This document shows, in pieces, positions 1 to 6,151 of a stretch of 9,752 bases of DNA. Position 1 is the stretch's first letter. Every line of letters begins with the position of its first letter. The notes below the pieces were generated by a model, which ran no database searches, had not been told where the DNA came from, and was given only the letters and a program-made list of their open reading frames with translations. The stretch spans positions 1 to 9,752 of the forward strand of contig JAYRHW010000038.1 in NCBI GenBank assembly GCA_041907145.1, written 5' to 3'. The DNA comes from JAFLCA01 sp041907145. Its GTDB lineage: Bacteria; Bdellovibrionota_C; UBA2361; JAFLCA01. Position numbers and translations under genes: made by a program.

Positions 1-534
1 ACTTGGGAAGGCAGAGAATTCATCACGCACTTTGAAAAACACGAAAACGATGAAATTGGTCTCGCTGATTGGGTCGACGAGCAGATCCTTTCTCAGGAGC
101 AGCGCGAAACCTCGTTTCGTGTCGGCTCCGCCCCTGGAGCCAAGCCCGGAGCGCCCGCACCTGGAGATCCTGCGCGGAAGACAGATACCGAGTTGGAAAA
201 GAAGTTCGAGGAGCCTTCGGGACCCTTCAAGATCAGCTTGGTGCCACGCGGAGGAAAGCCTCGCGGCTCCGTCACTGCCTTTATGAAGGATGATATCGAA
301 TCGCCTCCAAAGGCAGCAGCTCTGGAGAAGCCAACAACTGAGAAGGCTCCCGCAAGTGAACTCGAGCAGGCAAAGGCGGCGAATGCCAAAATCGATGTCA
401 GCCGTGAACAGCGAAAGATTGCCCGCGGCGTCGAACGAGGGCGCGAGCCCCTGGCGACCAAGCAGGTCCCTGCCAGAGCAGCAGGACAAGACGACCGTTC
501 AAGGAAGCCAAAGGGCAATGGCGAAGGACTCTAA
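1..534 (+). CDS. C-terminal part of an unrecognised protein with a charged, Pro/Ala-rich tail (5' truncated)
   Basis: The first reading frame is open from the first base to a TAA at 532-534, giving 177 residues without a start, so the gene begins outside the window. The first ~40 residues look like a folded acidic segment (ITHFEKHENDEIGLADWVDE). After that the chain becomes low-complexity: Pro/Ala/Gly near residues 42-57, then alternating Lys/Glu/Arg/Ala up to a basic end (RSRKPKGNGEGL). No membrane segment, signal peptide, catalytic motif or cysteine is visible. An internal ATG at 193 could be mistaken for the start, but the frame is open far upstream of it and lacks a ribosome site there. 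I do not recognise the family. The tail resembles the disordered ends of large nucleic-acid-handling or assembly proteins, which is only an impression. No hairpin terminator follows. Confidence 0.6.
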   Translation, partial: TWEGREFITHFEKHENDEIGLADWVDEQILSQEQRETSFRVGSAPGAKPGAPAPGDPARKTDTELEKKFEEPSGPFKISLVPRGGKPRGSVTAFMKDDIESPPKAAALEKPTTEKAPASELEQAKAANAKIDVSREQRKIARGVERGREPLATKQVPARAAGQDDRSRKPKGNGEGL

Positions 535-707
535 CTAGCTGATAACAATAAATTAAGCGGCATAACGTACTGCTCGACAGCGGCGGGAAGGAGGCGGGTG
601 AATGATTTGCTTTTGTAACTAGGCTGGAAATGTCGTAGAAGCATAGAGAGACGTTGCAGGGCAGACTAAGTGCCGGTGAACATAAAGGATTTAATTAGGA
701 ATAGGTT
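535..707 (+). other. Short non-coding gap with a Shine-Dalgarno-led mini-ORF
   Basis: This gap separates the truncated gene from the 160-residue gene. It holds a strong ribosome-site-like AAGGAGG (587-593) ahead of an ATG at 602 that reads only MICFCN before a TAG at 620-622; a GTG at 598 in another frame also closes after six codons. The real downstream start has its own AGGA at 697-700. No convincing promoter or terminator is visible. Confidence 0.3.
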
Positions 708-1190
708 ATGTATTTAGGTGGCGTCACATTCTCAATCAACAAGTCCTTTGGCAGTCTTCAGCTCGTTCCCGAGCCTACCGGTCTTAGAATCTACTACACT
801 CCAGTCGTGAACGGCGTTGAATCCGCCGAGGCGCCCGGCTTTTTGAATTTAACTGTTCCGCTCGACGCCATCGGTGGCCTCTGGGCCACCACCCGCGCCT
901 TTTTGTACGGCGTAGAATCACTGGACGAAAACGTGATTTTGCAAGGTCGAGATAAAGAAGGGGAGTCCGATACATTGATCAAACTTTACCGCGACAAACC
1001 GCGCGGACAGCACGGACGCCTCTCCGGTGAAGAAGTTTGCTGGCTGCGTATCGTGACGGGCCGCACTGAAGAAGAACGCCGCCGTATCAAGCTTGGGCCC
1101 CGCGATCTTCTATGCCTTGAACTAGCCTGCAACGCGGTGCTCGTGCTTGCTGGCGAGGCAGGGACACACCAGCCGAAGCTTCCGGGCTAA
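708..1190 (+). CDS. Hypothetical cytoplasmic protein, 160 residues
   Basis: An ATG at 708 is preceded by AGGA (697-700) at a normal 7-base spacing, and codon use with many C/G third positions looks coding. The first half is rich in beta-prone stretches (VTFSINKSFGSLQLV, LRIYYTPVVNG, FLNLTVPLDAIGG). The second half has a charged segment (residues ~80-106, then EEERRRIKLG at 121-130) and ends in a short amphipathic helix-like stretch (LLCLELACNAVLVLAG). There are three cysteines (111, 136, 141) but no CxxC pair. There is no signal peptide or long membrane helix, so it is probably cytoplasmic. I do not recognise the family and assign no function. It points the same way as the truncated gene upstream, 173 bases away, so shared transcription is possible but unproven. 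Confidence 0.6.
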   Translation: MYLGGVTFSINKSFGSLQLVPEPTGLRIYYTPVVNGVESAEAPGFLNLTVPLDAIGGLWATTRAFLYGVESLDENVILQGRDKEGESDTLIKLYRDKPRGQHGRLSGEEVCWLRIVTGRTEEERRRIKLGPRDLLCLELACNAVLVLAGEAGTHQPKLPG

Positions 1191-1230
1191 TATACCGGGG
1201 TTATTTCCGCATAGGTCGGTCCATTTTCAC

Positions 1231-1245
1231 TACGAGAATTTCGTA
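1231..1245. repeat. Small inverted repeat downstream of the 160-residue gene
   Basis: Arms TACGA and TCGTA (1231-1235, 1241-1245) flank a 5-base loop and are followed by TTTTA. It lies 40 bases after the stop at 1190 and inside a wider, weaker pair GGTCGG/CCGACC (1214-1219 and 1271-1276). It could be a weak terminator; the stem is short and A/T-rich, so confidence is low. Confidence 0.25.
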
Positions 1246-1327
1246 TTTTAACATCCCATTCGCACCTACTCCGACCGTTCCTCACCTAAATCACGCATTT
1301 CTGACAACCTCTGCCGTCTTGTGGCGT

Positions 1328-1371
1328 TTGCATGGAGCGATCGATACAGATAAAATGCCAAAATATGGCAT
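1328..1371 (+). promoter_or_regulatory. Candidate sigma-70 promoter with overlapping operator-like palindrome
   Basis: TTGCAT (1328-1333) and TAAAAT (1351-1356) are spaced by exactly 17 bases; the -10 matches consensus at five of six positions, the -35 only poorly. A perfect palindrome, ATGCCA - AAATA - TGGCAT (1355-1371), starts within the -10 and covers the expected start of transcription. That is where a dimeric repressor commonly binds. Two direct copies of CGCCCATT (1393-1400 and 1404-1411), 11 bases apart or about one helical turn, follow in the putative leader. No regulator gene lies nearby, so which protein binds is unknown. Confidence 0.35.
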
Positions 1372-1415
1372 ATTCAAGATGCCGGTTTTTAGCGCCCATT
1401 CATCGCCCATTTGTT

Positions 1416-1431
1416 TATTTAGGAGGTTGTT
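1416..1431 (+). promoter_or_regulatory. Strong ribosome binding site for the HAF-repeat gene
   Basis: A full AGGAGG (1421-1426) stands 5 bases before the ATG at 1432. It fixes this start over the earlier ATG at 1332 in another frame, and suggests efficient translation. Confidence 0.75.
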
Positions 1432-2577
1432 ATGTCCATTTTGACTTCCTGTCTTTCAAGACTCAATCGTCCTCAGCTCGCCACATTCTCATTGACTCTC
1501 GCGTTAGTCTCGGCGCCACTAATTCCTGCCATATCAGCGGCGCAGCAGTACACCGTTCGCGCCTTGGGGGTAATGCCGCAGCAGGATCAGCCTTATATTA
1601 TCGGCGGAAATTTGGATAATTCCGGGGCCGCAGTAGGAACCATTTTTCGAAACTATATTCCCGACTACTCATCACTAAGGGCGGTGCGGTGGGACACTTC
1701 CGGTGCGCCAGTGCTTTTACCGCTGCTGCACTTTGCCGGAACAGGACTTCCAGAATCTGACTATCACAATAAGGCATGGGCGGTAAGTCCAAACGGTCGA
1801 TTGATTGTAGGTGAGGAGTATGCCGAATCACCCGAAGATTTTGGCCAGCGCCCCGTAGTATGGCGCAATGGGATCGGAGGGAGAGTCCCCACTCCGCCAG
1901 GCTGTCCCCAGGCTTCTGCCACTGGAGTCAATGACGACGGGACGATTTCCCTAATAATCAGTGCGACATCGCCCTCGTGCGCGCATTCAGCAATTGTACG
2001 GCGTGGGAATATTCTTCTGTTGCCAGGTAATCGAACGTACGCCCACGCAGTCGGTTCGAAGCACGTTGTGGGCAACACCTCGATTTCTTCAGATCCAGAA
2101 TATGACCGCTCCGCTATTCGGGGGTTCGCCTTCAACCTAGAGACTCAACAGATGGTCATCTTCCCGCAAGTTATTGTTAAGGGCGGCGCTTCGTACGCTG
2201 CGGCCGTGAACCCAGATGGGGTCGTAGTGGGCTCGATAACCCGTGGATACTATGATGACAACCCGGAATCCGACGAACTTCGCAGGGCAGCCGCTTGGAA
2301 AGCATCGAGTGGCGGAATGTCTCTGCTTCCTGAGCTTCCCGGCACCACCGACAGTTATGCAGGAAGTGTTAACCGTCGTGGTCAGATTGTCGGCTCACTG
2401 AGGACGGACGGAGATTCTATGGCCGTGCTGTGGTCTCGTGGGCACGTACTAGATCTAAACTCGGCTGTTCCTCCGGGGACTCCGCATCTTAGCTATGCGT
2501 CGTCGATTAACGACTCTGGGCAGATATTAGCCCACACGAGTGATGCTGGACCGGTGGTACTCACGCCCGCGCCTTAG
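1432..2577 (+). CDS. Secreted HAF-repeat protein, seven repeats, beta-propeller-like
   Basis: The 381-residue product starts with a Sec signal peptide: short polar/basic head, hydrophobic core about residues 17-34, and a likely cut near ISA-AQQ (36-37). The mature part opens with YTVRALGVMP, the hallmark opening of the HAF extracellular repeat family (usually YTVTDLG). The family's short motif 'AxxVNxxGxxVG' recurs at about residues 58-69, 114-127, 162-173, 205-215 (degenerate), 255-268, 309-322 and 355-367. These alternate with W-rich strands such as AVRWDTSG, PVVWRNG, AAAWKASSG and AVLWSRG. Seven such units suggest a seven-bladed propeller. The family is exported and its molecular role is generally unknown; no catalytic residues are evident. 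C158 and C183 could form a disulfide. The gene is monocistronic as far as can be seen, with its own promoter candidate, and ends at the large hairpin at 2581-2651. Family assignment is fairly sure; function is not assigned. Confidence 0.85.
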   Translation: MSILTSCLSRLNRPQLATFSLTLALVSAPLIPAISAAQQYTVRALGVMPQQDQPYIIGGNLDNSGAAVGTIFRNYIPDYSSLRAVRWDTSGAPVLLPLLHFAGTGLPESDYHNKAWAVSPNGRLIVGEEYAESPEDFGQRPVVWRNGIGGRVPTPPGCPQASATGVNDDGTISLIISATSPSCAHSAIVRRGNILLLPGNRTYAHAVGSKHVVGNTSISSDPEYDRSAIRGFAFNLETQQMVIFPQVIVKGGASYAAAVNPDGVVVGSITRGYYDDNPESDELRRAAAWKASSGGMSLLPELPGTTDSYAGSVNRRGQIVGSLRTDGDSMAVLWSRGHVLDLNSAVPPGTPHLSYASSINDSGQILAHTSDAGPVVLTPAP

Positions 2578-2580
2578 CGA

Positions 2581-2651
2581 ATAAGTAGGAACGTTAGCGC
2601 CTTCCCGCCTTCGAAACGCGAGGGCAGGGAAGGAGCAACGTTCCCACTTAT
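2581..2651. terminator. Long imperfect hairpin between convergent genes, probable bidirectional transcription barrier
   Basis: Outer arms ATAAGTAGGAACGTT (2581-2595) and AACGTTCCCACTTAT (2637-2651) pair at 14 of 15 positions. Inner arms GCGCCTTCCC (2597-2606) and GGGAAGGAGC (2627-2636) pair at 9 of 10, and GCC/GGC continue after a one-base bulge. The tip is around 2612-2620. It fills almost the whole gap between two convergent stop codons: three bases after the TAG of the HAF gene and touching the stop of the ATPase gene. There is no clear T-run, so it is not a textbook intrinsic terminator. It may act in both directions, protect 3' ends, or be a relic palindromic element. Confidence 0.6.
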
Positions 2652-4484
2652 CTAGTGCATCTTTCGGCGCGCGTGTTCCCGAATCTCCTTCACGATTCGT
2701 TCGCGTTGTTCATATATCTCAATAGGGGTGAAGACGTTCTCCCTCAGCTCCTGCAGCGAGGTCTTTCGCGATAGGGCCAGCTCCATAGCTCTAATTACCA
2801 GAGGCTTCATGCCTCCACTTTCAGCAGCAGCAAAGAGCTCATGATGCGCGCTAACGCCAGAGTTGATGAGCGCCTTTTCCTTTCGCCCCGGAATCCAGAG
2901 TTCCGGAACGACAGTGCGTCCCTTGTAGCCAGTCCCGTCACAGCTGCTACACCCGGCGCAGGCCTCCTCCGAGCCCTTGCGCCTGAGCATGACGCTTTCC
3001 TGCAATAGGGGCTCCTCGAACATTTCGTTTAACTCATCTTTGGCATCATATTTCTCAGAGCAATCGGTACAAAGATTTCTGACCAAGCGCTGAGATATAA
3101 CCGCGCGCAAACTGTCTGCTACCTGGGACTTCAGCACCCCCAAGTCCAAGAGACGAGTGATTGAGGCCACGGAGTCATTCGTATGCACGGTACTAAGCAC
3201 TAAGTGTCCTGTGTTCGCAGCAGCCAGTGCTACACGCGCAGTTTCTTTGTCTCGTATTTCTCCGACAAAGATGATGTCCGGATCCTGACGCATATAGCGT
3301 CTTGAGGCTTGCTCAAACGTGTTTCCGATTTCCTCGTTAACTTGCCCTTGGTTAATACCATCGAGATTGAGCTCCACAGGATCTTCGATGGTGACGATAT
3401 TCACGTCCGAAGTATTGAGGTGCATGAGTATAGAATACAGCGTGGTCGTCTTACCGGAACCCGTTGGTCCCGTAACGATGATAAGTCCCTGCGGCGAAGC
3501 GACTTGCTTTAGGATCTGACGAAGAATGTCATCGGGAAAGCCTAGTTTCTTGAGGTCAAAGCGATCGCCCGAGGCAGCTGAATTAAGCAAGCGCACGTTG
3601 ACCTTCTCGCCGATATTGGTCGGCATGATGGATACGCGCAAACTAAAATTTTCGAGGTCAGGATTGGTTGCTAGCACGCGCGGCCCGAACGTAATACCAC
3701 CGTCCTGAGCGCGTCTAGATTCGTCCAGCTTTAGCTTTGCTTCATTCTTAAACAAGCTAACGACACGCTTGGCATGCTCGCCGTCGATTGACATGCCCCA
3801 GTCCTGCAGCGCGCCGTCCACACGGAAGCGGGCTCTGTACTGCCCATCCTTGTAGGGTTCAAAGTGAATATCGCTGGCCCTTAGATCCACTGCGAAAGTC
3901 AGCATATCGGTGTAAGTCTTAAAGGCTTCCGTGTCGCGGTTGATTTGACCGAGGTACTTTTGCCGCAGTTCAGCGTTCGTTGAGAGGGAGACCGCCTGCT
4001 TGTACTGCTCGTCTTTCAGAAGCAAATAAATAACATTCTCGGTCGGAACTCTGAGCTTCTTCAACACGGGCTCGATATCTTGGGCGATCATCAGGGCCGT
4101 GGCCGAGCCGCTGATTATTTCCCGGGCATTGGCATCTTTGATGGCGTGAAGCCCGACTACCAGGCGCCCCATGTCTCCGGGCTGAGTGCCAAGGAATACC
4201 AGTCCGCGGCTGCGTAGGGGCTCGAAGGCTTTCACCGCCGACTCAGTTGGGGGATTATTGTGAATATAAGCAATCAGCTGCTCGATAGTGGGCGTAGCAG
4301 CCTCGCCGGGCACTCGCGCGTCGATCTTCCCGCCCTTTCTAAGCGATCCTCTTAAAATATCAAGCTTTCCATCGGGAGTCGTAGCAATCGGGTCCTGGAA
4401 TCCCGAGCGGCCCATAGCGTGCTCTGACTTTGAATGACGGCCGTGCCCTGAATGCTCACTTTCTCCATGCTGCGGTGTTGGCAT
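2652..4484 (-). CDS. GspE/PilB-family secretion or pilus-assembly ATPase with His-rich N-terminus
   Basis: A 610-residue hexameric-ATPase-type protein, near the usual length for PilB/GspE. Residues 80-150 resemble the variable N-terminal MshEN/GspE-N region. ASDIHFEP...RFRVDG (203-224) is the conserved N2 domain. The nucleotide-binding domain follows: Walker A GPTGSGKT (339-346), Asp box IEDPVE (366-371), Walker B IIFVGEIRD (404-412) and His box GHLVLSTVHTND (426-437). A zinc-binding four-cysteine site is intact (C472, C475, C509, C512, plus C515). The enzyme should power pilin polymerisation or substrate export at the inner membrane from the cytoplasm. The first 22 residues carry five histidines among Ser/Gly, which is unusual. 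ATG at 4484 has GGGGA 4 bases upstream; M24 has no ribosome site. It lies 200 bases downstream of a Flp-like prepilin on the same strand. No platform protein (GspF/PilC), secretin or peptidase is in view, so type II, type IV or another system cannot be settled. It is the GspE/PilB type rather than the TadA/CpaF type normally paired with Flp pilins. Confidence 0.93.
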   Translation of the reverse strand: MPTPQHGESEHSGHGRHSKSEHAMGRSGFQDPIATTPDGKLDILRGSLRKGGKIDARVPGEAATPTIEQLIAYIHNNPPTESAVKAFEPLRSRGLVFLGTQPGDMGRLVVGLHAIKDANAREIISGSATALMIAQDIEPVLKKLRVPTENVIYLLLKDEQYKQAVSLSTNAELRQKYLGQINRDTEAFKTYTDMLTFAVDLRASDIHFEPYKDGQYRARFRVDGALQDWGMSIDGEHAKRVVSLFKNEAKLKLDESRRAQDGGITFGPRVLATNPDLENFSLRVSIMPTNIGEKVNVRLLNSAASGDRFDLKKLGFPDDILRQILKQVASPQGLIIVTGPTGSGKTTTLYSILMHLNTSDVNIVTIEDPVELNLDGINQGQVNEEIGNTFEQASRRYMRQDPDIIFVGEIRDKETARVALAAANTGHLVLSTVHTNDSVASITRLLDLGVLKSQVADSLRAVISQRLVRNLCTDCSEKYDAKDELNEMFEEPLLQESVMLRRKGSEEACAGCSSCDGTGYKGRTVVPELWIPGRKEKALINSGVSAHHELFAAAESGGMKPLVIRAMELALSRKTSLQELRENVFTPIEIYEQRERIVKEIREHARRKMH

Positions 4485-4504
4485 ACTTTCCCCACAAATT
4501 AAAA

Positions 4505-4585
4505 CTACTGGCGGTCGCGCTTGTTGCGATAGTAGCGCCAGGCGCGGTTGTAACTAAGCGATTTTTGATAGAGCCCCGCATGCAT
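4505..4585 (-). CDS. Possible 26-residue basic peptide upstream of the ATPase
   Basis: A short frame between the prepilin and the ATPase: ATG at 4585, TAG at 4507-4505, with AGG five bases before the start. It reads MHAGLYQKSLSYNRAWRYYR and then NKRDRQ: basic, aromatic, with C/G-rich third positions in the second half. The stop is 20 bases before the ATPase ATG, a spacing compatible with translational coupling. The frame stays open upstream of the ATG to about 4643, so the start could be different, or this could be chance. No family is recognised. Confidence 0.25.
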   Translation of the reverse strand: MHAGLYQKSLSYNRAWRYYRNKRDRQ

Positions 4586-4684
4586 ATCTACCTGCGACTT
4601 ATCGAAAGCGGGTCGCGGTATAGCGGCAGCGGTAAAACTCGCCTAGGCGGGGGGAGAGCACTCGGCAGGGGCCCTGGAGGGCTC

Positions 4685-4939
4685 TTAGCGATCGGGGGCG
4701 ACGTTAAAGTTTCGTGCCCGTGGCGCGCTGTTGAATCCATGCGTGACCCGCGGAATGGTCGTAGGGCCGGCACTGGTCGTAAAGCGCACGCGTAAAAAAG
4801 CTGATTGAGAATTTGCGCCCGTGGTTCTTATTCCGCCGAGACAGACGACGGCCACCAAAGACAAAAGCACGGCATACTCGGGCAGAGTGGCACCATCGGC
4901 CAAACAACATCGACGATGAATCGGAGTAACTTTTTGCAT
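4685..4939 (-). CDS. Flp/Tad-type prepilin-like small protein
   Basis: An 84-residue product with the architecture of class III (Flp) prepilins. A short leader (residues 1-16, two Arg, ending DG) is followed by ATLPEYAVLLSLVAVVCLGGI (17-37, written here as ATLPEYAVLLS plus the rest of the helix). Prepilin peptidase should cut after G16, leaving Glu at +5 and Tyr at +6 of the mature chain, the diagnostic pair. A hydrophobic helix follows, then GANSQSAF, similar to the segment after the helix in Flp pilins. Start choice: ATG at 4939 has a perfect AGGAGG (4952-4947) 7 bases away, overlapping the TAG of the upstream gene. An earlier in-frame ATG at 5017 would spoil the leader and has no such site. 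Unusual points are Cys11-Cys12 in the leader, Cys33 in the helix, and an extra ~35-residue basic tail; typical Flp pilins are near 50-70 residues. Likely role: subunit of a thin pilus or pseudopilus, assembled by the ATPase downstream. Confidence 0.75.
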   Translation of the reverse strand: MQKVTPIHRRCCLADGATLPEYAVLLSLVAVVCLGGIRTTGANSQSAFLRVRFTTSAGPTTIPRVTHGFNSAPRARNFNVAPDR

Positions 4940-4953
4940 TGTAGTACCTCCTA
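4940..4953 (-). promoter_or_regulatory. Stop codon/Shine-Dalgarno overlap coupling two genes
   Basis: On the minus strand TAGGAGG combines the stop codon of the membrane-protein gene (4953-4951) with the AGGAGG (4952-4947) of the prepilin gene, 11 bases between coding regions. This implies one transcript and probably coupled translation, and it decides the prepilin start. Confidence 0.75.
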
Positions 4954-5928
4954 ATCGAAATGAATAAAGAAGCTGAACTCGGGATCTGTCAGGCCGGCCC
5001 CTGGTGCAGTGCTCCACATTCGCACCCCCAATCGTGCCGGCAGGACCTCAATATGGAAGCCACTCAGAGCCGGAGGTGCTTGGGATATATAGTTGCAGCC
5101 GGGTGCCACCCCGCATAGTTCGTTGCTTTCGAAGCGCTGCTCATTTTTTACGACTTGATCGAAATTTCCGCCCAGTCCCGCGCTGTCTGAGCTGGAAACA
5201 CTGAGGAAATCATACCCCCAATCGCGTGCATTGAGCCCGTGCAGCGTAACACTGGCATCTGAGAGCCGCAGGGGTTGGGCGATAAAGGGGGAGACATCCT
5301 CCAGAAATTTACTAACCGAGTAGTATGCGGCGGCGCGGCGCTCCTGTGCATTCCATTCAATTTTTCGAAGCAGGGGATGGAGAGGGAAGTCCTTGCCGGA
5401 AACTTCGGTCAAACCAGCAATTTCAAAATTCCAACGCAGCCGCCCATCGTCCCAAATACTCAGTCCGGTGAATTCGGCCTCAACGAGCAGCGCGGGATTT
5501 AAGAGCAGACGAGAAGCTACCGCCGGACCTACATCGACATTTGCTCCAATGCCGAAATAATAGAACCCGATCATACCGAACCAGGGGTGCTTAGGATTGA
5601 TAGCGGAGTAGATTTCGGGGGTAGGGGAGTAGGCAGAGGAAAGCCCGGGCTGTAACGACACCAGGTGCCGACGCATCTCCAGGATACCGCTGAGGGTCAA
5701 TCCAGAGAGGTCGCTGGGAAGCGCGGGATTTATCCGAATTACCCCGGGTTCAATCGTACGATCTCCTACCAGCAGCCCGTTATGATGAACAATCGTGATC
5801 GCGGGCGAGCGACGATAGAAGGCCAGAGTGAAGAGGCAGATGGAAATGAGGAATATGCCCCCGAACAACGCACTTAAATCGCCGAGGTTGTCGCGAAGAC
5901 GGGTTATGGCGAGGGAAGGGGTGAACAT
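4951..5928 (-). CDS. Single-span membrane-anchored protein of unknown family, in operon with the prepilin
   Basis: From ATG 5928 the product is 325 residues. A basic N-terminus is followed by one clear membrane helix (about residues 18-38, ALFGGIFLISICLFTLAFY) and then Arg-Arg. By the positive-inside rule orientation is uncertain, but lack of further helices and the pair C272/C278 (ELCGVAPGC) near the C-terminus fit a periplasmic domain with a disulfide. The domain is mixed, with beta-like stretches (VEAEFTGLSIWD, LRWNFEIAGLTE, FHIEVLPARLGVRMW). I recognise no family or catalytic motif; it lacks the Glu+5 of TadE/TadG pseudopilins. The start is uncertain: the frame is open to a TTG at 5991 and includes another TTG at 5961 preceded by GGGGGA; the ATG lacks a good ribosome site. 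It is tightly linked to the prepilin gene (11-base gap), so a role in pilin assembly, anchoring or adhesion is inferred. Confidence 0.7.
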   Translation of the reverse strand: MFTPSLAITRLRDNLGDLSALFGGIFLISICLFTLAFYRRSPAITIVHHNGLLVGDRTIEPGVIRINPALPSDLSGLTLSGILEMRRHLVSLQPGLSSAYSPTPEIYSAINPKHPWFGMIGFYYFGIGANVDVGPAVASRLLLNPALLVEAEFTGLSIWDDGRLRWNFEIAGLTEVSGKDFPLHPLLRKIEWNAQERRAAAYYSVSKFLEDVSPFIAQPLRLSDASVTLHGLNARDWGYDFLSVSSSDSAGLGGNFDQVVKNEQRFESNELCGVAPGCNYISQAPPALSGFHIEVLPARLGVRMWSTAPGAGLTDPEFSFFIHFD

Positions 5929-5991
5929 CGTCTGGCGCAGGTTCCCGAAAATTACTTTCAAAGATCCCCCGCGCCTGACTATGACAGGCAA

Positions 5992-6151
5992 CAGTGCAAG
6001 GAGAACGCCAAACGATCAGATCCGCGCAGAGAACGAATGTTACCGATAAAAAGCTCAATGATTACACGATACGACTTAGGAGATTTTCGTAGAAGGCCAG
6101 CGAGAAGGTACGCTTTGGAAGAGCCTGTGGTCCTATGCTAGGGTCGATTGC
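5992..6151. other. Divergent intergenic region between pilus-like operon and binding-protein gene
   Basis: These 160 bases must hold the promoters for both outward-facing units. I could not find a pair of -35/-10 boxes with good spacing on either strand. TTGGAA (6115-6120) and TATGCT (6134-6139) are only 13 apart. An AGGAG at 6079-6083 has no usable start after it. Confidence 0.35.

Noticed and set aside
93..518. 141-residue minus-strand frame
   Set aside because: Serine/arginine/alanine-rich shadow of the open plus-strand frame, no ribosome site or family pattern.
1366..1384. Sigma-54 promoter (TGGCAT ... TGC) before the HAF gene
   Set aside because: The GG and GC elements are two bases too far apart for the -24/-12 spacing; the sequence is better seen as one arm of the palindrome.
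4430..4795. 121-residue plus-strand frame with a hydrophobic middle
   Set aside because: It lies opposite the ATPase N-terminus, the gap and the prepilin end; the minus-strand genes have motifs and ribosome sites, this one has neither.
5780..6058. 92-residue minus-strand frame starting with a hydrophobic stretch
   Set aside because: Overlaps the membrane-protein gene out of frame, and becomes His/Arg/Pro-rich noise after the first 20 residues.
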